Positions 42,664-52,318 of a stretch of 64,000 nt of DNA are shown here, piece by piece. The notes under the pieces are model-generated. The model did not search any database. It had not been told where the DNA came from and was given only the letters and a program-made list of their open reading frames with translations. The stretch covers positions 1 to 64,000 of the forward strand of contig NZ_CALXRM010000006.1 of assembly GCF_944390845.1 (NCBI RefSeq), read 5' to 3'. The position numbers and the translations under genes are program-made. Numbering within the stretch: position 1 is the first letter of the stretch; the number at the start of each line of letters is the position of its first letter. The DNA is from an uncultured Brachyspira sp. (lineage in GTDB: Bacteria; Spirochaetota; Brachyspiria; Brachyspirales; Brachyspiraceae).

Positions 42664-45204
42664 ATGAGTAATAATTATGCAAGAGAAATAGACAGCGTAT
42701 TTTCCATAGACGCAATTAATTTTATGAGAAAGTCGATAGTAGACGCTTATGGAAATGAAGTATATTTTGGAATAAATTTTAATGCTTATGGTATACTTGA
42801 TTATATAGAAGTAATGGCAAGAGGAAATAAAGACTCTGTACCTGCAATTATATCATTATCATTAGAATTTGATGCTGTAATTCATAATCACCCATCTGGA
42901 CAGCTTACACCTTCAAGAGCCGATTTAGCAATAGCAAGCGAACTTGGAAATAATGCAGGAGTTGGATTCTATATAGTAAATAATGATGTTGATGAATATT
43001 ATGAAGTTGTAAAGCCTATAAAATCAGAAAATGTAAAAACAATAGATACTCCAGATGCTTTATATATGTTTACTGAAAATGGAACATTAAGTAAATTATT
43101 AAAAAAATATGAATACAGACAGGAACAAACAGAACTTGTAGAAGCCACAATAGAAGCATTCAACAATAATAAACATTTAATATCAGAAGCTGGTACAGGT
43201 ATTGGAAAATCTTTTGCATATTTAGTACCTGCCCTTTTATGGCTTAAAGAAAATAAAACCAGAATAGTAATATCTACTAATACAATAAATTTACAAGAAC
43301 AAATAATTTCAAAAGATATACCATCTATTATAGGCGGAATTGCTCCTAGTGTAAAATACGCTTTAGTTAAGGGACGCAATAATTATGTATGCATTAAAAA
43401 AGTAAAAGAAGCTTTAAACGATGCAGACAGATTTGATTTTGAAGAACAGGTACATTTTTTTGAAGATATAAATAATTGGCTTAATGTAACTAAAGACGGA
43501 TCAATCACAGATTTAGGATACAAACCTAAAGGCGAATTATGGGAAATGGTTTGCTGTGATACAGATACCTGCACACATAGAAAATGTGAATATTTAGAAG
43601 ACTGCTATTTTTATAAGATGCGTAAACAATTAAATGCTGCTCAATTATTGATAGTCAATCACCATATACTTTGTGCAGATTTATCTTTATATGCTGAAAC
43701 TGCTGGAAGATATAGTCTTCTTCCTAGATACACAAAAGTTTTAATTGATGAGGCACATAATTTCGAGAATTCTGCTTCCAGTTACTTTGGTGATGAAGGA
43801 AGTAAAAACGGTATACTAAAAGCACTTTTCTATATTTCAAGAATAAAAAAGAATAAAAGACTTGGGGTTATAGAAAGCATTAATATTATGCTTAATGAAA
43901 AAAAAGCATTAATTGAAAAATCAGAATATGATGAAATAATAGATTTAATAAATAAAGCACATGATTATACAGCAAGATTAAAAAATGTTGTAGATGATAA
44001 ATCAAAAGAATTTATTAATTATTGTCATAAAAACATACAAACAAAAGAAGGATTGGGCTACAAATTTAGAATAAGTCCTGAACTTGTTAGTACAGCTCAT
44101 TGGAAAAATGACGGGTTAAAACCTCTCAGAGAAATGGTATTATCAATGACTTCGCTTGTAAATACTTGCGATAAATTATATAAAAAGTTTTTTGATATTG
44201 CTATAGAAAAAGACTTTGATTATGAAGAAATAGCACAGATGTCAAATGCCTATTTAGAAAGATTAAAAAGACAATTAGTATCATTAAATGCTGCAATAGA
44301 TTATAAAAAAGATGAATATATAAGATGGATAGAAACAAGACTAACTAAAAAAGGAAGTCTTATACTTAATTGGCATTTAACACCTGTTACAGTTGCAAAA
44401 AATTTGAATGACTATTTATATTCAAGATTTGATACTGTTGCAATGTACTCAGCAACTTTAACAGTTTCAAAAAGTTTTAATTTCTTTTCTAATAGATTAG
44501 GTTTTGATTTTATAGAAAAAAATAAAAAAATAGAAATATATTTGGAATCTCCATTCAATTATGAAGATAATGCAAGGCTTTATATTGCAACAGATATGCC
44601 TGATGTAGCAAGCGATACATTTAATGACTTCACATCAAAAATATTATTAGATGTATGCGATATCACTGGAGGCAGAGCATTTATATTATTCACTTCATTT
44701 TCATCTCTAATGAGCGTTTATGAAAATACATCTGAAAAATTAAAAAAGAAAAATATAAATGCATTAGCACAAACAGCATCAGTACATAGACATACATTAT
44801 TGGATATGTTCAAATCTTCTTCAAACAATGTACTTTATGGGGTTGATTCATTCTGGGAAGGTGTGGACGTTGCAGGAAAAAATTTAGAAGTTGTTATAAT
44901 ACCTAAATTACCATTTGCAGTACCAACAGATCCTATAAGTGAAGGAAGATACAGATTCATTGAAGAAAATGGCGGCAATGCATTTTTAGATTATGCCCTA
45001 CCTTTTGCAGTTATAAAATTCAAACAAGGATTCGGAAGACTTATAAGAAGCAAAGATGACAGAGGTGTTGTATTTGTTCTCGACAGAAGATTATATACCA
45101 AAAATTACGGAATTCAATTCATTCAATCACTTCCTAATGCTACACTATTAAGAGGAAGCATGAAAGAAATATTTAAAGATATGAATAATTTTTTTGATTA
45201 TTAA
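42664..45204 (+). CDS. DinG/XPD-type helicase fused to an N-terminal JAMM (RadC-like) domain
   Basis: Residues 1-120 carry a JAB/MPN fold with the metalloprotease pattern H74-x-H76-PSG...D87 (IHNHPSGQLTPSRAD) and E32 as candidate catalytic Glu, as in RadC-like proteins. A superfamily 2 Fe-S helicase follows: Walker A AGTGIGKS (176-183), cluster cysteines C243 and candidates among C297-C314, DEAH (362-365), and the motif VI region QGFGRLIRS. DinG unwinds 5'-tailed duplexes and R-loops. The 846-residue fusion suggests nuclease or isopeptidase-like processing coupled to unwinding, which is inference. It is divergent from the RiPP operon and followed by a GNAT gene after 11 bp. Confidence 0.9.
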   Translation: MSNNYAREIDSVFSIDAINFMRKSIVDAYGNEVYFGINFNAYGILDYIEVMARGNKDSVPAIISLSLEFDAVIHNHPSGQLTPSRADLAIASELGNNAGVGFYIVNNDVDEYYEVVKPIKSENVKTIDTPDALYMFTENGTLSKLLKKYEYRQEQTELVEATIEAFNNNKHLISEAGTGIGKSFAYLVPALLWLKENKTRIVISTNTINLQEQIISKDIPSIIGGIAPSVKYALVKGRNNYVCIKKVKEALNDADRFDFEEQVHFFEDINNWLNVTKDGSITDLGYKPKGELWEMVCCDTDTCTHRKCEYLEDCYFYKMRKQLNAAQLLIVNHHILCADLSLYAETAGRYSLLPRYTKVLIDEAHNFENSASSYFGDEGSKNGILKALFYISRIKKNKRLGVIESINIMLNEKKALIEKSEYDEIIDLINKAHDYTARLKNVVDDKSKEFINYCHKNIQTKEGLGYKFRISPELVSTAHWKNDGLKPLREMVLSMTSLVNTCDKLYKKFFDIAIEKDFDYEEIAQMSNAYLERLKRQLVSLNAAIDYKKDEYIRWIETRLTKKGSLILNWHLTPVTVAKNLNDYLYSRFDTVAMYSATLTVSKSFNFFSNRLGFDFIEKNKKIEIYLESPFNYEDNARLYIATDMPDVASDTFNDFTSKILLDVCDITGGRAFILFTSFSSLMSVYENTSEKLKKKNINALAQTASVHRHTLLDMFKSSSNNVLYGVDSFWEGVDVAGKNLEVVIIPKLPFAVPTDPISEGRYRFIEENGGNAFLDYALPFAVIKFKQGFGRLIRSKDDRGVVFVLDRRLYTKNYGIQFIQSLPNATLLRGSMKEIFKDMNNFFDY

Positions 45205-45215
45205 AACAGCAAATT

Positions 45216-45836
45216 ATGAGTCACAATATTAGTTACAGAGAATATATAGAAAATGATTTCCCTATTTTAACTGACATTGTAATAAAAGCTTGGGGATTCG
45301 ATAATATACTATCAGAAAAAAATGCAAAACTTACAGCTCAATTAAATTTATATTCATTTCTTAATACTGCAACATTCGCTAATATAGCTTTAAAAGATGA
45401 AATACCTGTAGGATTTTTAATAGGTAAAATAACAAATTCAAAAACAAACGATTTATACAAAAATCAAATACAAAAAATAAAATCTAAAATGTCAAAGAAT
45501 ATTGAAGGTATAATTTCTTTATTGGTATATAAAAAAATAAAATCAATAAATAATAATCTATACAAAGAAACTAATAAAAATTATGATGCTGAACTTTCAT
45601 TTTTTGCAGTAAGCAGAGATTGTCAAGGTCTTGGTATAGGTAAAGCACTTTTTCAGCAATTTAATGATTATCTAAAAGAAAATAATATTAACAATCTTTA
45701 TTTATATACTGATACTTATTGTAATTATAAATTTTATGAACATCTTGGAATGCATAAAAATCAAGAAAAACATTTCTCAATACCATTCACTAAAAAATAC
45801 GATATAGATTTTTATTTATACGACAAAGAATTATAA
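45216..45836 (+). CDS. GNAT family N-acetyltransferase
   Basis: A 206-residue acetyltransferase. The acetyl-CoA binding motif is SRDCQGLGIGKALFQQF (Q/RxxGxG/A). The N-terminal ISYREYIENDFPILTDIVIKAW is typical, and an inserted Lys-rich helical stretch occupies about residues 80-120. The substrate is unknown. It is 11 bp after the helicase gene and probably co-transcribed with it. Its last 6 bases overlap the 3' end of the convergent EamA transporter gene. Confidence 0.85.
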   Translation: MSHNISYREYIENDFPILTDIVIKAWGFDNILSEKNAKLTAQLNLYSFLNTATFANIALKDEIPVGFLIGKITNSKTNDLYKNQIQKIKSKMSKNIEGIISLLVYKKIKSINNNLYKETNKNYDAELSFFAVSRDCQGLGIGKALFQQFNDYLKENNINNLYLYTDTYCNYKFYEHLGMHKNQEKHFSIPFTKKYDIDFYLYDKEL

Positions 45837-46733
45837 TTTTTTATTCAATCTTAATTCTGAAACTATAACTCCAATCAATGTTAAAGTTATACCAATAAAA
45901 GCAGTAAAAGTCATTCTTTCTTTAAGCACTATTATAGAAATAATTATAGTAATTATAGGAGTCAAATAAACATATACATTAGTCTTTAAAACTCCTATTA
46001 AATCTGTTGCCTTATTCCATATAATAAAACATATACCGGAAGCAAAAATAGCTACAAACAGCATATTAAATAATACTATAGGATTTTTTAATGCCGCCCA
46101 ATTTGGATTAAAATCAAAAAAGAAAAATGAAGGAATCATAAATAAAATTCCATAAAATATAATCTTTCTAGTAGATAATATAAAGTCATATTTCTTATCT
46201 GTAATCTTTACTATAAATACCGAATAAACAGCCCAGCCTATACTAGAAATTACAGCCATAATATCTCCTAAAGGTTTTAACTGCAATTCTATTTTTCCAT
46301 TGAAAGTTATTATAATAATACCAACTATCGATACAATAAATCCAATAAAAAAATTGAAATAAGGCTTCTCTATTTTTAATAAAAAACTAATTAAAGCAGT
46401 AAATAAAGGAGATGCTGCAATTATAACACTAACATTAGAGGCTAAAGAATAATCTATAGCAATATTCAAAAATAAATTGTATATTGTAATACCGAAAAGA
46501 CCGCAAATAATAAAATACATTTCATCTTTTTTATCTTCTAATATAAGTCTTTTAGGTTTAATAATAAAAAGAAAAATATAGCCTATAATAAATTGTAAAA
46601 ATAATAATTCAAATGCATTAAAATATTCTAATAATATTTTTGTGGAAACATAAAGTGCTGACCAAATAAAAACACTTATAAAAGCTAAACTATGACCTAA
46701 CAAATTTTGTTTATTATATTTCATAAAAATCAT
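45831..46733 (-). CDS. EamA/DMT family transporter, possible LicB-type choline permease
   Basis: A 300-residue inner-membrane protein with ten predicted hydrophobic helices in two EamA repeats (start HSLAFISVFIWSALYVSTKI; second repeat LKPLGDIMAVISSIGWAVYS). The start codon follows the stop codon of the choline-kinase-like gene without a gap. LicB choline permeases belong to this superfamily and pair with LicA/LicC, so choline uptake is the leading inference. The DMT family is broad, so sequence alone does not fix the substrate. No licD is in the window. Confidence 0.85.
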   Translation of the reverse strand: MIFMKYNKQNLLGHSLAFISVFIWSALYVSTKILLEYFNAFELLFLQFIIGYIFLFIIKPKRLILEDKKDEMYFIICGLFGITIYNLFLNIAIDYSLASNVSVIIAASPLFTALISFLLKIEKPYFNFFIGFIVSIVGIIIITFNGKIELQLKPLGDIMAVISSIGWAVYSVFIVKITDKKYDFILSTRKIIFYGILFMIPSFFFFDFNPNWAALKNPIVLFNMLFVAIFASGICFIIWNKATDLIGVLKTNVYVYLTPIITIIISIIVLKERMTFTAFIGITLTLIGVIVSELRLNKKL

Positions 46734-48203
46734 TTAATCATTAAAAATATTCATATTAGCATGAAACCTGCTTAAATAATTTCTTCCTAATGATATATGA
46801 TCGCAAATCCACCCCCATAAAGCCCATACATAATTAGATATCAATTGTCCTATCATAATTTCACGATAAGTAATACCGCCATATAAATTTATAACTTTCT
46901 CTATCTGTTTTTGATTCAATTCTAATTCTGCAGTAAAATTACCAAGCTCCCAAATAATAGAAGAAAATCCTGCATATTCAAAATCAACAAACTTTATATC
47001 TTTACCATTATACATTATATTAGGCAGCTGCAAATCCATATGACATAATACTTTCGGTGAATTATCTATCTTTCTGGCTAAATCAAGTATAAATTTATGT
47101 TCTAATCTTGTAACTAATTGAATTTTTGCAAGTCTTTCATAATTATTTATTTGTTCAACTATTGAAATTGTTTTAAAAGATTCAAAATCCTCATGTTTTA
47201 ATGAATGCAATTTTTTCATCTGTTCTATTATAAGAGGCAGAACAACATCAAAATCATTTTTTATATCATGGAATTCTAAATTTCTATATCCTTTTAAAAA
47301 ATCAGTTAATTTTAAATCACTGTCATAAAATTCACTTTTAGGAACTATATCTTTATCGTATATAATATTCAAAATTTTCTTTTCAGCATTTCTATCTATT
47401 ATACATTCTGTTCCTTTTCCAGGTATTCTTATAACTTTATCCTGACCCAAGAATTTTATTTTATAATTAATATTTGTAATTCCGCCAAGTTTTTCTGCTC
47501 TATCATTATCAGAACATTGCTCTGCTAATTCCTTTGGTGTAAGTAAATTATCATGATATAAAGCATCTCCAAAAGAATTAATTCTTGTATAAAGATTATC
47601 ATGATCAAAAACATAAAAATTTATTTTATCAATAGAATTTAATATGCAATACTCCCAAGCATCATAATCAGGTGTATTCATAAGTTCATTTTTCAAAATC
47701 TCAATATCTTCTTCATTATCTAATATAGCAATACCATCTCCATATCCATTTGTAGCATTGGCATCTATATCAACAAGCTTTGAATTTCTATCAGATATAT
47801 AACCAAATGAAACAGCATTATCTATTATTTTTTGTGATAAGAATTGCGATATATCAGGTCTAATATATTTAAAAAAGTTATCCTCTAAAAACATATCTCC
47901 ATTAAGTATTATTGTACCCTTTTCTATTTCATCTATAACCAATTTTAATGAGTCACTTGTATTTTTGGTATAATAATCTTTATGTACTACATTTTTAAAA
48001 CCTAATTTTGTTTTGTATTCATCAAATAATTCATGTTTGTATCCAGTAACAACAGTTATATCATCAACGTTTTCTTTTTTTAAAATATTAATCATATTTT
48101 CTAATATTGTTTTCCCATTTATTTTTAATAATGCTACTGGTTTAACAAGACTGAAAGGAGTAAGTTTTAAAGTTCTCGAATCTGCAAGTATTATAGCCTT
48201 CAT
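46734..48203 (-). CDS. Nucleotidyltransferase-choline kinase fusion (LicC-LicA-like)
   Basis: Residues 1-230 form a sugar-nucleotidyltransferase-like domain (MKAIILAD...; NGDMFLED at 101-108). Residues 235-489 are a choline/ethanolamine kinase domain with the Brenner motif HMDLQLPN (388-395) and VDFEYAG (D407). Such proteins phosphorylate choline and may activate it to CDP-choline for surface decoration. The nucleotidyltransferase signature is unusual: the normal AGxGxR is ADSRTLK and the PK is PV, so that activity may be altered or lost. The kinase motifs are intact. It is joined to the EamA gene with no gap. Confidence 0.85.
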   Translation of the reverse strand: MKAIILADSRTLKLTPFSLVKPVALLKINGKTILENMINILKKENVDDITVVTGYKHELFDEYKTKLGFKNVVHKDYYTKNTSDSLKLVIDEIEKGTIILNGDMFLEDNFFKYIRPDISQFLSQKIIDNAVSFGYISDRNSKLVDIDANATNGYGDGIAILDNEEDIEILKNELMNTPDYDAWEYCILNSIDKINFYVFDHDNLYTRINSFGDALYHDNLLTPKELAEQCSDNDRAEKLGGITNINYKIKFLGQDKVIRIPGKGTECIIDRNAEKKILNIIYDKDIVPKSEFYDSDLKLTDFLKGYRNLEFHDIKNDFDVVLPLIIEQMKKLHSLKHEDFESFKTISIVEQINNYERLAKIQLVTRLEHKFILDLARKIDNSPKVLCHMDLQLPNIMYNGKDIKFVDFEYAGFSSIIWELGNFTAELELNQKQIEKVINLYGGITYREIMIGQLISNYVWALWGWICDHISLGRNYLSRFHANMNIFND

Positions 48204-48266
48204 TTTACCTCCGCCATTTTTTATATATCAGATAATATATTTTATTTATTTAATTATATACAAATA

Positions 48267-48300
48267 AAAAAGAGATAGTAAATATAAATTCACTATCTCA
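48267..48300 (-). terminator. Terminator after the propeller-protein gene
   Basis: GAGATAGT / ACTATCTC arms (48272-48279 and 48292-48299), read on the minus strand, are followed by a T-run (plus-strand AAAAAA at 48266-48271). It lies 20 nt beyond the stop of the gene ending at 48321. Confidence 0.8.
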
Positions 48301-48320
48301 ATAACATTTAATTTATAAAA

Positions 48321-50372
48321 TTATATCAAAAAAGAATAATATTTAATATTACCGTCTGCATCAATTACTTCAATAGTTACAGAACCAGCATCAGGCTCAT
48401 CTATAGTAATTGAGAATGTTTCATTCATAGAATCTAATAATTTATCATCTGGAACAATATATCTCCATTCTCCTGTTATAGTAGAATATCTAACAGTTTT
48501 AATAAAAGATAATTTATCTTCTACTCTGAAAGTAATTCGTCTATTAGCACCATCACCAGAAACATTAAAATCAAGAACTTCCGGAGGATCATTATCATAT
48601 TTTACATTAAACACCTCTAAAGTTTTTGTTTTTATCTCTCCAACTGGGTTATCATATTTATCACTTGCAGTTATTTTGAAATCATAAATACCAGAAGGCA
48701 TTAAATAAGCATTAAATTTATAATATGATGTTTCTAAATTACTAGCTAATTTTCTATAATTTTTTTCACCTTTTAATCTATACTCTAAATCATATATAAG
48801 TTTATCACCATTAGGATCAGAACCTTTCCAATATACCATAGCTTCATTTTCTTCAAGCTGAGGACTTTTAGCAGTTTCAGAAGAATCATTTTGCTGACGA
48901 TATCTAGTAGTAAGTCCGCCATTCAAAACTTCAGGTTCTAAATTGTTTTCAACATAAGTAAAATCCATAGAATTCAATACTGGTGTTAATTCTTCATCAG
49001 TAGTTTCCATTGTAACTTTAAATTGCATGAATCGGCCGTTTGGAACATTTACTTTTCCATTAGCATCAACTGGAGCAAAATCACTCCAAGTATTATCTAC
49101 TCTAGCCACATTTCCAGTTCTAACTTCAACAGTTACATTTGCACCATCTGGAATAGTAGTCATAGTATTTAAACTTCCTAATTTACTTAAAAGTTTTAAA
49201 TCAAGTGTATCGCTTGTAAAGCTTCCTTGAGTTGGATATCCATGTTTTATTTTGTATATTTCGCCTGTTTTTGATATAGCAAAATAAAGTCCATCTTCAT
49301 TAACAGCAAATGTAGAAAGTATTTTATTTTTCAATCCGCCTATATAAGATAGAAGTCCGTCATTTCCATTTATCTTATATATATCAGCAGTATCTCCAGT
49401 AACAAAATATACATTATTATTTTTATCACTGCTTAATGCTAAAACTAATGTTTGGTTTAAGAAGAATAATCTTTGAACAGTTCCATTAGTATCAGCTTTA
49501 TATAATGAATTTCTAAATTCTTTATCACTTTCATTAGGTCTTTTATCTCCATCTATTATAGAAGGAAGCATTAAATAAGCAGGTTCTCTAGTAGCTGTGC
49601 CGAAATATAAATTACCTATATTATCCATAGTAATAGCATAAACTTCATTTTCAGCAGTATCATAAACTACTTTATGAGAAGGATTTTCTAAATTAGTAGC
49701 CAAATCTATGCATAATACAAGACCTCTGCCTGCAGTTCCTACATAAAGTTTATGATTTTTAGAATCAAAATATAATGACATAGCATGCTGTTCATCTGTT
49801 TTTAATATTTCTTTAATATCTCCATCAGATGTAATTTTCAATACTCTGGCATTATTACCGCCTGCAGCAGCAAATAAATTACCATTGTTATCAAACTTCA
49901 TATCCCATACATAAGTGTCATCTAAAGTTTTACTCCAAATCTCATTTCCTTGACTGTCATATTTAATAATTTTAGCATAAGGACCAGTAGCAGCATATAC
50001 ATTGCCGGCACTATCACTAATAACAGCAGTAAAAGCACTTTCATTACTTAATGCAGCAAAAGAAGTGAAATTCGTAGAATCAGCTTCTCTTTTATATAAT
50101 TCTGCACCTGTTCCGCTTATAGCAGCAAACATAGTTCCGTCATTAGCAGGATAGATTTTCCAAATATCTTTTCCATTAATAGAACCATTTTGCTCTATAA
50201 CAGGAGCTAAAGTTAAACTGCCCTGTTCTGTAAGCATTATTCCATCATATATACCATTATCATAAAAACCTCTTTTTGTGCTAGATAATGTTCTAGTAAC
50301 AACACCAAAAACATTAGCAGAAGTTAATACAAATATTAATTGCAGTATAAAAACAATCTTAGCGATTTTCAT
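48321..50372 (-). CDS. Exported beta-propeller protein
   Basis: A protein of about 683 residues with signal peptide (MKIAKIVFILQLIFVLTSANVFG). The N-terminal 390 residues are propeller-type repeats of the pattern D..GN.Y.A....A.I.K.D (for example DSAGNVYAATGPYAKIIKYD and DNNGNLFAAAGGNNARVLKI). A beta-sandwich region follows, with fibronectin-like segments such as YDLEYRLKG and DFKITASDKYDNP. I chose the ATG at 50372, preceded by GAAGGGG, over a TTG 18 bp upstream. It overlaps the S55 peptidase gene by 14 bp. Likely periplasmic, partner of the peptidase; function unknown. Confidence 0.85.
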   Translation of the reverse strand: MKIAKIVFILQLIFVLTSANVFGVVTRTLSSTKRGFYDNGIYDGIMLTEQGSLTLAPVIEQNGSINGKDIWKIYPANDGTMFAAISGTGAELYKREADSTNFTSFAALSNESAFTAVISDSAGNVYAATGPYAKIIKYDSQGNEIWSKTLDDTYVWDMKFDNNGNLFAAAGGNNARVLKITSDGDIKEILKTDEQHAMSLYFDSKNHKLYVGTAGRGLVLCIDLATNLENPSHKVVYDTAENEVYAITMDNIGNLYFGTATREPAYLMLPSIIDGDKRPNESDKEFRNSLYKADTNGTVQRLFFLNQTLVLALSSDKNNNVYFVTGDTADIYKINGNDGLLSYIGGLKNKILSTFAVNEDGLYFAISKTGEIYKIKHGYPTQGSFTSDTLDLKLLSKLGSLNTMTTIPDGANVTVEVRTGNVARVDNTWSDFAPVDANGKVNVPNGRFMQFKVTMETTDEELTPVLNSMDFTYVENNLEPEVLNGGLTTRYRQQNDSSETAKSPQLEENEAMVYWKGSDPNGDKLIYDLEYRLKGEKNYRKLASNLETSYYKFNAYLMPSGIYDFKITASDKYDNPVGEIKTKTLEVFNVKYDNDPPEVLDFNVSGDGANRRITFRVEDKLSFIKTVRYSTITGEWRYIVPDDKLLDSMNETFSITIDEPDAGSVTIEVIDADGNIKYYSFLI

Positions 50373-52119
50373 ATTTTCTAGCCCCTTCAATTATTATATC
50401 TATTTTCATTAATCCAAGTATAGAACATGGCATTTTATAATTTCCATTTATAGCAGTAATAACAGCAGCTTTATCAGATGTAGCATTTTTTGCCATTATA
50501 CCGTATTTAGATGGAGGAAGTGTTGGAAATGAATCCTTTCCTATTTGAACACCTCTTGATGATGAATAAAGCCATACTTTCAAAGCACTATCATCATAAC
50601 TCTTTCCATATATACGCATTACATCATCTAAACTTCTTATTTCATATTTACTAGGCATAAACAATTTTTCTGCATAGTAATAGATATACTCATTAGCAGC
50701 ATAAATACTGTAAACATCTGTTTTCAAATTAACAGGAAGTTTAACCGGTATATCTATGTATTGTTTTTCCTTTCCATAAGGAGTAACACCTACTCTTAAA
50801 TGTATAGTTTCACCAGCAACTGCTCTAGGCTCTACTAAAGTAATATCATTTAAGAAAGCATATTCAAGATTATTTCTTTTTATAGACAATTTTACTGATT
50901 TTATGCCTACTCTATTGAAATTATTATAAATGAAGAAATCAATAGGAGATATTAATTGTTCTATAGCTGATTTAAAAGCATCAGTAGAAGAATAAGCTAA
51001 TATTTTATCAGTTACTTTATAAGGTTCAGCAAAATAATCAGTTTCTATTTCATAACTAATACTGAATACACCTTCTTCATCTCCGCCGGCTGTAGAACTG
51101 ATAGCACTGTATATAGCCATAGAAAGTATATCTGTAAAATATGTAGGATCATTTAATACTCTAAAATTATAATCTCTAGTAAGGAATGTTTGATCTTCTA
51201 TTTCCAGTTTTACTGGAACCATAGTATTTTCAGGTACTTCCCCATAAACTCCGGAAACACCAAATACACCGTCATAAACTGTATATCCTAAATAATTAGA
51301 ATAAGCAGCACCCAATTTAAATGAAGAATCAACTGATGCAACTATATGATTTATATATGCCCTTGATACCGGAGCTCTTAATCTTCCCTTAGACCACATT
51401 GAGTGACCGAAAAGTAAGAATTTTTCATCATCTGTATGTGAAACTGTACCTATTCCAGCAAGAGAAACATCACCGTCAGCCATAACTATAGCAACAGAAT
51501 CACCAAACAAGAATTTACTAGCTTGATTAGTGTCTGAAACTGAACCGCCTGCCTGCATAGGATAAAAACCGCTTTTCTTAAATGAAGAAGAATATTCATT
51601 AAAAGCCTTGCTGCTTATACCTGAGAATATAAGAGGTGTCTGAAGCGAATTATCATCAGCAAAACCTAAGGCAGGAGCTTTGGTATTAGTATCTTCATAT
51701 AGTTTATACATTTCTTCTATAGGAGTAACTCCGGCTATAGGATCCTTTGCATAATTCCAACCAAAAGCTAAAGCACCAGCTATTTTACCATCAAAATATA
51801 TAGGCGAACCGCTCATACCTGCTACAGTACCTGAATGCTCTAAATTTAATCCTTCACACTGTATAAGTATAGCATCACTATTATGCCATCTTTTTTTCAA
51901 GATAGATAATACCCTAACTTTAAAAGGCTGTACATTAGTACCATGTATAACGGTATATCCTACTCCTTCCATTCCTTCATGTATTTCACTCATAGGAATA
52001 ACCTCCGGATTTTCGGGAGGCAAAGGAGGTAAATCTTCAGTTGACTGTGCTAACAAATTAAATGTGAAAAATATTGTTAATACTAAAATAAAAAATATTT
52101 TCTTTCTCATAGATTCCAT
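50359..52119 (-). CDS. SpoIVB-type (S55) peptidase domain protein, exported
   Basis: A signal peptide is followed by a SpoIVB/S55 serine peptidase domain: EGMEGVGYTVIHGTNVQPFKV, HSGTVAGMSGSPIYFDGKI (catalytic Ser within residues 101-106), GALAFGW and LLFGHSMWS. In Bacillus SpoIVB is a sporulation signalling protease, but this 586-residue version has a long C-terminal beta-rich extension and occurs in a non-sporulating spirochaete. It probably processes periplasmic or outer-membrane proteins. It is operonic with the propeller protein (14-bp overlap). Confidence 0.87.
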   Translation of the reverse strand: MESMRKKIFFILVLTIFFTFNLLAQSTEDLPPLPPENPEVIPMSEIHEGMEGVGYTVIHGTNVQPFKVRVLSILKKRWHNSDAILIQCEGLNLEHSGTVAGMSGSPIYFDGKIAGALAFGWNYAKDPIAGVTPIEEMYKLYEDTNTKAPALGFADDNSLQTPLIFSGISSKAFNEYSSSFKKSGFYPMQAGGSVSDTNQASKFLFGDSVAIVMADGDVSLAGIGTVSHTDDEKFLLFGHSMWSKGRLRAPVSRAYINHIVASVDSSFKLGAAYSNYLGYTVYDGVFGVSGVYGEVPENTMVPVKLEIEDQTFLTRDYNFRVLNDPTYFTDILSMAIYSAISSTAGGDEEGVFSISYEIETDYFAEPYKVTDKILAYSSTDAFKSAIEQLISPIDFFIYNNFNRVGIKSVKLSIKRNNLEYAFLNDITLVEPRAVAGETIHLRVGVTPYGKEKQYIDIPVKLPVNLKTDVYSIYAANEYIYYYAEKLFMPSKYEIRSLDDVMRIYGKSYDDSALKVWLYSSSRGVQIGKDSFPTLPPSKYGIMAKNATSDKAAVITAINGNYKMPCSILGLMKIDIIIEGARKYENR

Positions 52120-52243
52120 ATTTATAAATTATATTTTAAAGTGATTATAACTTTTATTAAACTATATTTCAATATAAATAGTAAAATATTATAATATAAT
52201 AATTTTTAATTATCGACAAGTAGAATATTAAATAAAATTTACC

Positions 52244-52271
52244 TTGACAAATAATATATATATATTAATAT
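52244..52271 (+). promoter_or_regulatory. Promoter of the bifunctional nuclease gene
   Basis: TTGACA (52244-52249), 16 nt, TAATAT (52266-52271). The gene starts with GTG at 52319 after CGAGG. Confidence 0.55.
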
Positions 52272-52318
52272 TATAGTAAGTAAATATAAGTAATAGGTTT
52301 AAAAACGAGGTTTATAAA

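Noticed and set aside
50359-52119. Evidence for sporulation
   Set aside because: A lone S55 peptidase domain does not imply sporulation; no other spo gene is present and the protein has a different architecture.
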